From Phytophthora sp. 'mugwort' (taxonomy: Eukaryota > Oomycota > Peronosporomycetes > Peronosporales > Peronosporaceae), in assembly GCA_033558025.1 (NCBI GenBank), contig JAUCEF010000007.1:9300001-9364000 (forward strand): a stretch of DNA of 64,000 nucleotides, given 5' to 3'. Position numbers and translations under genes: made by a program. Under the pieces are notes generated by a model. The model ran no database searches. It was not told the DNA's origin and saw only the letters and a program-made list of their open reading frames with translations. Of the stretch, positions 1 to 8,735 are shown in pieces (the stretch's first letter is position 1; every line of letters starts with the position of its first letter).

Positions 1-28
1 GTAACGCCACCACCGAGCCTCTCGCACC

Positions 29-40
29 TAGCTCAGTAAG
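29..40 (+). promoter_or_regulatory. A-box-like motif on the strand opposite the tRNA
   Basis: The plus strand at 28-37 reads ctagctcagt, a 10-base match to the D-arm/A-box region of the tRNA, which lies in the opposite orientation at 954-963. The next bases depart from the A-box consensus (AAG instead of TGG). No D stem can form, so this is not a tRNA. It could be half of a second, divergent Pol III promoter with the B-box-like motif at 143-153, a relic of a tRNA copy, or chance. Confidence 0.2.
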
Positions 41-142
41 CTTGCAGTGGACTGCCAGGACAACATCTCGTTCTTGTGCAAGGCGGTTGTCTGTGCCAAG
101 CCGGCTCTCGTGTCAAACGGCTGAAGCATAGAGAACTGATCC

Positions 143-153
143 GGGTCGAGTGC
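143..153 (+). promoter_or_regulatory. B-box-like motif on the plus strand
   Basis: The sequence gggtcgagtgc matches the B-box consensus GGTTCGANTCC at 8 of 10 defined positions. It lies about 114 bp downstream of the A-box-like motif at 29-40. That is wide for a tRNA but within the range tolerated by some other type 2 Pol III genes. No T4 terminator follows on this strand anywhere in the unit, which weakens the case for a transcribed gene. Confidence 0.15.
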
Positions 154-558
154 ACACTTGAACATTCGTTTGACACGTAGCGCAGTAACGATATGTTTGC
201 AGTACTGCGTCGTTCTCGTCTGTGCGAAAGCGACACATTCTGTTGGAAAGCAAGTACCAGTACAAGAAATCCTGAAACCATACCCGCAGGCACAAACATG
301 GCAAGTCGAGCCGGAGCGTAGCGGTGAAAAGTGCGCGGCTTCTGCTAGATGTTGATGGCCCATCCTGCTGCTCTTGCCACGCAAACCAGCTAGCCATCGG
401 GTCAAATCTATTCTTTGGGATGCACATCGTCTTGTATATCATGAGACTGCTCACTACAAAAGGTTTCTGTGAGTATCGTGTCAGTCGAATACAAGTTAAG
501 ATATGTGCGGTAGAATTCACAATCTAGTCCGCGTGCTACTTCTAAAGTCCCACCGAGC

Positions 559-570
559 CAGTCGCGACTG
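559..570. promoter_or_regulatory. Perfect 12-bp palindrome
   Basis: The sequence cagtcgcgactg equals its own reverse complement and recurs once per unit without change in the copies I read. Common differences lie on either side (545 and 605). A palindrome of this size could be a site for a dimeric DNA-binding protein or for cruciform extrusion. No function can be assigned from the sequence. Confidence 0.35.
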
Positions 571-756
571 ATCTATGTTGCAGATGATCTATCTGTCCGC
601 TCAGTCGGCGTAATTCAGCGCCAATACGCTCTAGTCGTCGCACAGCTCGCGATCAAAAACGTGTGTACATAGCTTGCAAGCAATTGGACCAGCGTCAATG
701 AAGCTTGGATGCAAGTGCTATGGTCTCAATCACGACGGACAAGAGAAGTCTAGCGC

Positions 757-761
757 AAAAA
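757..761 (-). terminator. Probable Pol III terminator (T5), distal
   Basis: Plus-strand aaaaa reads as TTTTT on the tRNA strand. It is the first run of at least four T downstream of the gene. The tRNA itself contains a TTTT across its anticodon loop that must be read through, so a T5 requirement in this organism is plausible. The closer interrupted run TTCTTT at 886-891 is a weaker alternative. Confidence 0.4.
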
Positions 762-896
762 GGCGGAGAATAAGCGCTGCTTGCGAGTACTGCCCCGTTA
801 CCCCGATGATCGCGGCACAAACGCAACAGCGGGCGAGCTGCGCACCATACGCACGCTCAAGTCCTTTGCGCCAACGCACGGTCGCAAAGAAGCAAG
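757..896 (-). ncRNA. Candidate structured 3' trailer of the tRNA transcript
   Basis: On the tRNA strand no T4 or T5 run follows the gene until TTTTT at 757-761, 135 nt beyond the mature 3' end. The stretch between can form three hairpins. The first has a 7-bp perfect stem with a 12-nt loop (864-889). The second has 8 bp with one bulged base (835-858). The third has a 9-bp closing stem with one bulged base (776-830). The region shows no common difference between the copies, while flanking parts of the unit vary. This suggests a longer Pol III transcript carrying an extra RNA, as in the known plant tRNA-snoRNA dicistrons. I find no convincing box C/D or H/ACA motif. The alternative is a plain spacer with early termination at the interrupted run TTCTTT (886-891). 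Confidence 0.3.
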
Positions 897-907
897 CACC
901 CCCCGTG

Positions 908-918
908 GGGCTCGAACC
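908..918 (-). promoter_or_regulatory. Internal Pol III B box
   Basis: On the minus strand this reads GGTTCGAGCCC, matching the consensus GGTTCGANNCC. It lies in the T arm of the tRNA and is the expected TFIIIC binding site. It is present in every copy, including copy 36, where the deletion at the end of the box leaves GGTTCGAGCCC largely intact. Confidence 0.85.
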
Positions 919-950
919 CACGACCACTGGCTTAAAAGGCCAGCGCTCTA

Positions 951-962
951 CCAACTGAGCTA
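951..962 (-). promoter_or_regulatory. Internal Pol III A box
   Basis: On the minus strand this reads TAGCTCAGTTGG, matching the A-box consensus TRGCNNARYNGG. It covers tRNA positions 8 to 19. Spacing to the B box is normal for an intron-less tRNA gene. Confidence 0.85.
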
Positions 963-969
963 GACGGGT

Positions 970-1294
970 GTACCTTCACGAAACTTACAGCAACTTAACA
1001 CAAGCAACGCAAACTATAATACACAAAAACACCCAAACAACAACAATGCGCAGGCACCCTCACACACACGTACCGTACCAACGATCGAACGAACGCCTGC
1101 ATGAACATCTACAAACACCCCTTCTCCCTCGGGAGCTCCATCTCAACGTTTGTCATGCACCACAAAACCACGCCACGCATCGCCACCGGTACGACGCCAT
1201 CTTAGACGCCACCACACGACCCCTCGCAACCCCCATGTCGAGATTATGATTGCAACGCGACGTGATCATACCAACATATATTATGGTTATCCCT
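970..1294. repeat. A+C-rich 5' flank of the tRNA (unit 1 as example)
   Basis: These 325 bp lie upstream of the tRNA on its own strand. The plus strand is strongly rich in A and C, so the tRNA sense strand is rich in G and T. A TATA-like ATTATA (minus strand, 1015-1020) lies about 46-51 nt upstream of the tRNA in units 1, 6, 11, 26 and 48; the other units have ATTCTA there. The stretch also holds an AT-rich catatattat near 1275 and the indels that set unit length (1083 and the A run at 1113). Open frames here are broken by those indels and show no domain. I see no gene. Confidence 0.6.
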
Positions 1295-2190
1295 GTAACG
1301 CCACCACCGAGCCTCTCGCACCTAGCTCAGTAAGCTTGCAGTGGACTGCCAGGACAACATCTCGTTCTTGTGCAAGGCGGTTGTCTGTGCCAAGCCGGCT
1401 CTCGTGTCAAACGGCTGAAGCATAGAGAACTGATCCGGGTCGAGTGCACACTTGAACATTCGTTTGACACGTAGCGCAGTAACGATATGTTTGCAGTACT
1501 GCGTCGTTCTCGTCTGTGCGAAAGCGACACATTCTGTTGGAAAGCAAGTACCAGTACAAGAAATCCTGAAACCATACCCGCAGGCACAAACATGGCAAGT
1601 CGAGCCGGAGCGTAGCGGTGAAAAGTGCGCGGCTTCTGCTAGATGTTGATGGCCCATCCTGCTGCTCTTGCCACGCAAACCAGCTAGCCATCGGGTCAAA
1701 TCTATTCTTTGGGATGCACATCGTCTTGTATATCATGAGACTGCTCACTACAAAAGGTTTCTGTGAGTATCGTGTCAGTCGAATACAAGTTAAGATATGT
1801 GCGGTAGAATTCACAATCTAGTCCGCGTGCTACTTCTACAGTCCCACCGAGCCAGTCGCGACTGATCTATGTTGCAGATGATCTATCTGTCCGCTCAGTC
1901 GGCGTAATTCAGCGCCAATACGCTCTAGTCGTCGCACAGCTCGCGATCAAAAACGTGTGTACATAGCTTGCAAGCAATTGGACCAGCGTCAATGAAGCTT
2001 GGATGCAAGTGCTATGGTCTCAATCACGACGGACAAGAGAAGTCTAGCGCAAAAAGGCGGAGAATAAGCGCTGCTTGCGAGTACTGCCCCGTTACCCCGA
2101 TGATCGCGGCACAAACGCAACAGCGGGCGAGCTGCGCACCATACGCACGCTCAAGTCCTTTGCGCCAACGCACGGTCGCAAAGAAGCAAG

Positions 2191-2263
2191 CACCCCCCGT
2201 GGGGCTCGAACCCACGACCACTGGCTTAAAAGGCCAGCGCTCTACCAACTGAGCTAGACGGGT
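2191..2263 (-). tRNA. trnK-UUU: tRNA-Lys(UUU), copy 2
   Basis: Same sequence as copy 1. Unit 1295-2589 (1,295 bp) has 415T, 545C and 4A. A private A-to-G change in the CAA-rich flank (unit position 1043) is found in no other unit. Confidence 0.95.
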
Positions 2264-3484
2264 GTACCTTCACGAAACTTACAGCAACTTAACACAAGCA
2301 ACGCAAACTAGAATACACAAAAACACCCAAACAACAGCAATGCGCAGGCACCCTCACACACACGTACCGTACCAACGATCGAACGAACGCCTGCATGAAC
2401 ATCTACAAAACACCCCTTCTCCCTCGGGAGCTCCATCTCAACGTTTGTCATGCACCACAAAACCACGCCACGCATCGCCACCGGTACGACGCCATCTTAG
2501 ACGCCACCACACGACCCCTCGCAACCCCCATGTCGAGATTATGATTGCAACGCGACGTGATCATACCAACATATATTATGGTTATCCCTGTAACGCCACC
2601 ACCGAGCCTCTCGCACCTAGCTCAGTAAGCTTGCAGTGGACTGCCAGGACAACATCTCGTTCTTGTGCAAGGCGGTTGTCTGTGCCAAGCCGGCTCTCGT
2701 GTCAAACGGCTGAAGCATAGAGAACTGATCCGGGTCGAGTGCACACTTGAACATTCGTTTGACACGTAGCGCAGTAACGATATGTTTGCAGTACTGCGTC
2801 GTTCTCGTCTGTGCGAAAGCGACACATTCTGTTGGAAAGCAAGTACCAGTACAAGAAATCCTGAAACCATACCCGCAGGCACAAACATGGCAAGTCGAGC
2901 CGGAGCGTAGCGGTGAAAGTGCGCGGCTTCTGCTAGATGTTGATGGCCCATCCTGCTGCTCTTGCCACGCAAACCAGCTAGCCATCGGGTCAAATCTATT
3001 CTTTGGGATGCACATCGTCTTGTATATCATGAGACTGCTCACTACAAAAGGTTTCTGTGAGTATCGTGTCAGTCGAATACAAGTTAAGATATGTGCGGTA
3101 GAATTCACAATCTAGTCCGCGTGCTACTTCTAAAGTCCCACCGAGCCAGTCGCGACTGATCTATGTTGCAGATGATCTATCTGTCCGCTCAGTCGGCGTA
3201 ATTCAGCGCCAATACGCTCTAGTCGTCGCACAGCTCGCGATCAAAAACGTGTGTACATAGCTTGCAAGCAATTGGACCAGCGTCAATGAAGCTTGGATGC
3301 AAGTGCTATGGTCTCAATCACGACGGACAAGAGAAGTCTAGCGCAAAAAGGCGGAGAATAAGCGCTGCTTGCGAGTACTGCCCCGTTACCCCGATGATCG
3401 CGGCACAAACGCAACAGCGGGCGAGCTGCGCACCATACGCACGCTCAAGTCCTTTGCGCCAACGCACGGTCGCAAAGAAGCAAG

Positions 3485-3557
3485 CACCCCCCGTGGGGCT
3501 CGAACCCACGACCACTGGCTTAAAAGGCCAGCGCTCTACCAACTGAGCTAGACGGGT
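3485..3557 (-). tRNA. trnK-UUU: tRNA-Lys(UUU), copy 3
   Basis: Same sequence as copy 1. Unit 2590-3883 (1,294 bp) has 415T, 545A, 1045G and 4A. One A is missing from the run near 2917, which merges spacer reading frames that are separate in other units. Confidence 0.95.
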
Positions 3558-4779
3558 GTACCTTCACGAAACTTACAGCAACTTAACACAAGCAACGCAA
3601 ACTAGAATACACAAAAACACCCAAACAACAACGATGCGCAGGCACCCTCACACACACGTACCGTACCAACGATCGAACGAACGCCTGCATGAACATCTAC
3701 AAAACACCCCTTCTCCCTCGGGAGCTCCATCTCAACGTTTGTCATGCACCACAAAACCACGCCACGCATCGCCACCGGTACGACGCCATCTTAGACGCCA
3801 CCACACGACCCCTCGCAACCCCCATGTCGAGATTATGATTGCAACGCGACGTGATCATACCAACATATATTATGGTTATCCCTGTAACGCCACCACCGAG
3901 CCTCTCGCACCTAGCTCAGTAAGCTTGCAGTGGACTGCCAGGACAACATCTCGTTCTTGTGCAAGGCGGTTGTCTGTGCCAAGCCGGCTCTCGTGTCAAA
4001 CGGCTGAAGCATAGAGAACTGATCCGGGTCGAGTGCACACTTGAACATTCGTTTGACACGTAGCGCAGTAACGATATGTTTGCAGTACTGCGTCGTTCTC
4101 GTCTGTGCGAAAGCGACACATTCTGTTGGAAAGCAAGTACCAGTACAAGAAATCCTGAAACCATACCCGCAGGCACAAACATGGCAAGTCGAGCCGGAGC
4201 GTAGCGGTGAAAAGTGCGCGGCTTCTGCTAGATGTTGATGGCCCATCCTGCTGCTCTTGCCACGCAAACCAGCTAGCCATCGGGTCAAATCTATTCTGTG
4301 GGATGCACATCGTCTTGTATATCATGAGACTGCTCACTACAAAAGGTTTCTGTGAGTATCGTGTCAGTCGAATACAAGTTAAGATATGTGCGGTAGAATT
4401 CACAATCTAGTCCGCGTGCTACTTCTACAGTCCCACCGAGCCAGTCGCGACTGATCTATGTTGCAGATGATCTATCTGTCCGCTCAGTCGGCGTAATTCA
4501 GCGCCAATACGCTCTAGTCGTCGCACAGCTCGCGATCAAAAACGTGTGTACATAGCTTGCAAGCAATTGGACCAGCGTCAATGAAGCTTGGATGCAAGTG
4601 CTATGGTCTCAATCACGACGGACAAGAGAAGTCTAGCGCAAAAAGGCGGAGAATAAGCGCTGCTTGCGAGTACTGCCCCGTTACCCCGATGATCGCGGCA
4701 CAAACGCAACAGCGGGCGAGCTGCGCACCATACGCACGCTCAAGTCCTTTGCGCCAACGCACGGTCGCAAAGAAGCAAG

Positions 4780-4852
4780 CACCCCCCGTGGGGCTCGAAC
4801 CCACGACCACTGGCTTAAAAGGCCAGCGCTCTACCAACTGAGCTAGACGGGT
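4780..4852 (-). tRNA. trnK-UUU: tRNA-Lys(UUU), copy 4
   Basis: Same sequence as copy 1. Unit 3884-5177 (1,294 bp) has 415G, 545C and 3A. Confidence 0.95.
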
Positions 4853-6073
4853 GTACCTTCACGAAACTTACAGCAACTTAACACAAGCAACGCAAACTAG
4901 AATACACAAAAACACCCAAACAACAACAATGCGCAGGCACCCTCACACACACGTACCGTACCAACGATCGAACGAACGCCTGCATGAACATCTACAAACA
5001 CCCCTTCTCCCTCGGGAGCTCCATCTCAACGTTTGTCATGCACCACAAAACCACGCCACGCATCGCCACCGGTACGACGCCATCTTAGACGCCACCACAC
5101 GACCCCTCGCAACCCCCATGTCGAGATTATGATTGCAACGCGACGTGATCATACCAACATATATTATGGTTATCCCTGTAACGCCACCACCGAGCCTCTC
5201 GCACCTAGCTCAGTAAGCTTGCAGTGGACTGCCAGGACAACATCTCGTTCTTGTGCAAGGCGGTTGTCTGTGCCAAGCCGGCTCTCGTGTCAAACGGCTG
5301 AAGCATAGAGAACTGATCCGGGTCGAGTGCACACTTGAACATTCGTTTGACACGTAGCGCAGTAACGATATGTTTGCAGTACTGCGTCGTTCTCGTCTGT
5401 GCGAAAGCGACACATTCTGTTGGAAAGCAAGTACCAGTACAAGAAATCCTGAAACCATACCCGCAGGCACAAACATGGCAAGTCGAGCCGGAGCGTAGCG
5501 GTGAAAAGTGCGCGGCTTCTGCTAGATGTTGATGGCCCATCCTGCTGCTCTTGCCACGCAAACCAGCTAGCCATCGGGTCAAATCTATTCTGTGGGATGC
5601 ACATCGTCTTGTATATCATGAGACTGCTCACTACAAAAGGTTTCTGTGAGTATCGTGTCAGTCGAATACAAGTTAAGATATGTGCGGTAGAATTCACAAT
5701 CTAGTCCGCGTGCTACTTCTACAGTCCCACCGAGCCAGTCGCGACTGATCTATGTTGCAGATGATCTATCTGTCCGCTCAGTCGGCGTAATTCAGCGCCA
5801 ATACGCTCTAGTCGTCGCACAGCTCGCGATCAAAAACGTGTGTACATAGCTTGCAAGCAATTGGACCAGCGTCAATGAAGCTTGGATGCAAGTGCTATGG
5901 TCTCAATCACGACGGACAAGAGAAGTCTAGCGCAAAAAGGCGGAGAATAAGCGCTGCTTGCGAGTACTGCCCCGTTACCCCGATGATCGCGGCACAAACG
6001 CAACAGCGGGCGAGCTGCGCACCATACGCACGCTCAAGTCCTTTGCGCCAACGCACGGTCGCAAAGAAGCAAG

Positions 6074-6146
6074 CACCCCCCGTGGGGCTCGAACCCACGA
6101 CCACTGGCTTAAAAGGCCAGCGCTCTACCAACTGAGCTAGACGGGT
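6074..6146 (-). tRNA. trnK-UUU: tRNA-Lys(UUU), copy 5
   Basis: Same sequence as copy 1. Unit 5178-6472 (1,295 bp) has 415G, 545C, 1045G and 4A. Confidence 0.95.
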
Positions 6147-7368
6147 GTACCTTCACGAAACTTACAGCAACTTAACACAAGCAACGCAAACTAGAATACA
6201 CAAAAACACCCAAACAACAACGATGCGCAGGCACCCTCACACACACGTACCGTACCAACGATCGAACGAACGCCTGCATGAACATCTACAAAACACCCCT
6301 TCTCCCTCGGGAGCTCCATCTCAACGTTTGTCATGCACCACAAAACCACGCCACGCATCGCCACCGGTACGACGCCATCTTAGACGCCACCACACGACCC
6401 CTCGCAACCCCCATGTCGAGATTATGATTGCAACGCGACGTGATCATACCAACATATATTATGGTTATCCCTGTAACGCCACCACCGAGCCTCTCGCACC
6501 TAGCTCAGTAAGCTTGCAGTGGACTGCCAGGACAACATCTCGTTCTTGTGCAAGGCGGTTGTCTGTGCCAAGCCGGCTCTCGTGTCAAACGGCTGAAGCA
6601 TAGAGAACTGATCCGGGTCGAGTGCACACTTGAACATTCGTTTGACACGTAGCGCAGTAACGATATGTTTGCAGTACTGCGTCGTTCTCGTCTGTGCGAA
6701 AGCGACACATTCTGTTGGAAAGCAAGTACCAGTACAAGAAATCCTGAAACCATACCCGCAGGCACAAACATGGCAAGTCGAGCCGGAGCGTAGCGGTGAA
6801 AAGTGCGCGGCTTCTGCTAGATGTTGATGGCCCATCCTGCTGCTCTTGCCACGCAAACCAGCTAGCCATCGGGTCAAATCTATTCTGTGGGATGCACATC
6901 GTCTTGTATATCATGAGACTGCTCACTACAAAAGGTTTCTGTGAGTATCGTGTCAGTCGAATACAAGTTAAGATATGTGCGGTAGAATTCACAATCTAGT
7001 CCGCGTGCTACTTCTAAAGTCCCACCGAGCCAGTCGCGACTGATCTATGTTGCAGATGATCTATCTGTCCGCTCAGTCGGCGTAATTCAGCGCCAATACG
7101 CTCTAGTCGTCGCACAGCTCGCGATCAAAAACGTGTGTACATAGCTTGCAAGCAATTGGACCAGCGTCAATGAAGCTTGGATGCAAGTGCTATGGTCTCA
7201 ATCACGACGGACAAGAGAAGTCTAGCGCAAAAAGGCGGAGAATAAGCGCTGCTTGCGAGTACTGCCCCGTTACCCCGATGATCGCGGCACAAACGCAACA
7301 GCGGGCGAGCTGCGCACCATACGCACGCTCAAGTCCTTTGCGCCAACGCACGGTCGCAAAGAAGCAAG

Positions 7369-7441
7369 CACCCCCCGTGGGGCTCGAACCCACGACCACT
7401 GGCTTAAAAGGCCAGCGCTCTACCAACTGAGCTAGACGGGT
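7369..7441 (-). tRNA. trnK-UUU: tRNA-Lys(UUU), copy 6
   Basis: Same sequence as copy 1. Unit 6473-7767 (1,295 bp) has 415G, 545A, 1045G and 4A, with the TATA-like 1017T form upstream of the tRNA. Confidence 0.95.
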
Positions 7442-8662
7442 GTACCTTCACGAAACTTACAGCAACTTAACACAAGCAACGCAAACTATAATACACAAAA
7501 ACACCCAAACAACAACGATGCGCAGGCACCCTCACACACACGTACCGTACCAACGATCGAACGAACGCCTGCATGAACATCTACAAAACACCCCTTCTCC
7601 CTCGGGAGCTCCATCTCAACGTTTGTCATGCACCACAAAACCACGCCACGCATCGCCACCGGTACGACGCCATCTTAGACGCCACCACACGACCCCTCGC
7701 AACCCCCATGTCGAGATTATGATTGCAACGCGACGTGATCATACCAACATATATTATGGTTATCCCTGTAACGCCACCACCGAGCCTCTCGCACCTAGCT
7801 CAGTAAGCTTGCAGTGGACTGCCAGGACAACATCTCGTTCTTGTGCAAGGCGGTTGTCTGTGCTAAGCCGGCTCTCGTGTCAAACGGCTGAAGCATAGAG
7901 AACTGATCCGGGTCGAGTGCACACTTGAACATTCGTTTGACACGTAGCGCAGTAACGATATGTTTGCAGTACTGCGTCGTTCTCGTCTGTGCGAAAGCGA
8001 CACATTCTGTTGGAAAGCAAGTACCAGTACAAGAAATCCTGAAACCATACCCGCAGGCACAAACATGGCAAGTCGAGCCGGAGCGTAGCGGTGAAAAGTG
8101 CGCGGCTTCTGCTAGATGTTGATGGCCCATCCTGCTGCTCTTGCCACGCAAACCGCTAGCCATCGGGTCAAATCTATTCTTTGGGATGCACATCGTCTTG
8201 TATATCATGAGACTGCTCACTACAAAAGGTTTCTGTGAGTATCGTGTCAGTCGAATACAAGTTAAGATATGTGCGGTAGAATTCACAATCTAGTCCGCGT
8301 GCTACTTCTACAGTCCCACCGAGCCAGTCGCGACTGATCTATGTTGCAGATGATCTATCTGTCCGCTCAGTCGGCGTAATTCAGCGCCAATACGCTCTAG
8401 TCGTCGCACAGCTCGCGATCAAAAACGTGTGTACATAGCTTGCAAGCAATTGGACCAGCGTCAATGAAGCTTGGATGCAAGTGCTATGGTCTCAATCACG
8501 ACGGACAAGAGAAGTCTAGCGCAAAAAGGCGGAGAATAAGCGCTGCTTGCGAGTACTGCCCCGTTACCCCGATGATCGCGGCACAAACGCAACAGCGGGC
8601 GAGCTGCGCACCATACGCACGCTCAAGTCCTTTGCGCCAACGCACGGTCGCAAAGAAGCAAG

Positions 8663-8735
8663 CACCCCCCGTGGGGCTCGAACCCACGACCACTGGCTTA
8701 AAAGGCCAGCGCTCTACCAACTGAGCTAGACGGGT
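8663..8735 (-). tRNA. trnK-UUU: tRNA-Lys(UUU), copy 7
   Basis: Same sequence as copy 1. Unit 7768-9061 (1,294 bp) has 415T, 545C, 1045G and 4A. Private differences are C to T near 7864 and loss of one A near 8154 in the spacer. Confidence 0.95.

Larger units (their letters stand above)
1..668. repeat. Variable spacer of the unit (unit 1 as example), no gene recognised
   Basis: This 668-bp stretch lies beyond the trailer of its own tRNA and next to the A+C-rich flank of the preceding unit. Open frames of 60 to 135 codons exist on both strands but overlap one another in several frames. None shows a recognisable domain, and single-base indels in units 3, 7 and 24 shift them. I see no coding gene. 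The stretch holds most of the substitutions that distinguish units (281, 415, 518, 545, 605, 637, 668), one EcoRI site at 513-518, and a 12-bp palindrome at 559-570. The plus strand has no run of four or more T. Confidence 0.7.
897..969 (-). tRNA. trnK-UUU: tRNA-Lys(UUU), copy 1 (reference copy)
   Basis: This decodes lysine AAA/AAG codons in cytosolic translation. On the minus strand the 73-nt gene folds fully. The acceptor arm is ACCCGTC with GGGGGGT, positions 8-9 are TA, and the D stem is GCTC/GAGC with an 8-nt loop. The anticodon stem CTGGC/GCCAG has loop CTTTTAA, placing anticodon UUU at 936-934. A 5-nt variable loop and T stem GTGGG/CCCAC with loop TTCGAGC follow. Discriminator G73 and the absence of an encoded CCA fit a eukaryotic nuclear gene; bacterial tRNA-Lys has A73. 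The T arm equals that of animal tRNA-Lys(CUU) as I know it. Oddities are A1-U72 instead of the usual G1-C72, a G5/G68 mismatch and a U6-G67 wobble. There is no intron. Unit 1-1294 has 415T, 545A, 1017T and 3A. Confidence 0.95.

Noticed and set aside
29..110. A second tRNA gene on the plus strand starting near the A-box-like motif
   Set aside because: No D stem, anticodon stem or T arm can be formed at tRNA spacing; only the A-box-like 10-mer matches.
28..520. Overlapping minus-strand frames of 88, 125 and 135 codons in the spacer
   Set aside because: Three frames overlap the same DNA, none has a domain I recognise, and single-base indels in units 3, 7 and 24 fuse or break them without any sign of constraint.
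600..760. Possible 5S rRNA, U6 or spliced-leader gene in the unit
   Set aside because: Short resemblances (for example acaagagaag to the U6 ACAGAGA region, and gcttggatg to part of 5S) are not backed by the rest of the conserved sequence of those RNAs.
674..963. Open frames covering the tRNA on both strands, ending in residues such as VGLEPTT and ARTHDHWLKRPALYQLS
   Set aside because: These are translations of the tRNA and its trailer, a familiar source of false proteins. They start at TTG or lie in several frames at once, and their sequence identity between copies follows from conservation of the tRNA region.
1285..1300. Homing-endonuclease-like site (ttatccctgtaac resembles part of the I-SceI target)
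   Set aside because: Only about half of the 18-bp recognition sequence matches, and no endonuclease gene is present.
968..1425. Plus-strand frames of 91 to 152 codons rich in H, T, R and P
   Set aside because: The A+C-rich composition keeps stops rare. The frame changes between units with the 3A/4A difference, and 1078A creates a stop in many units.
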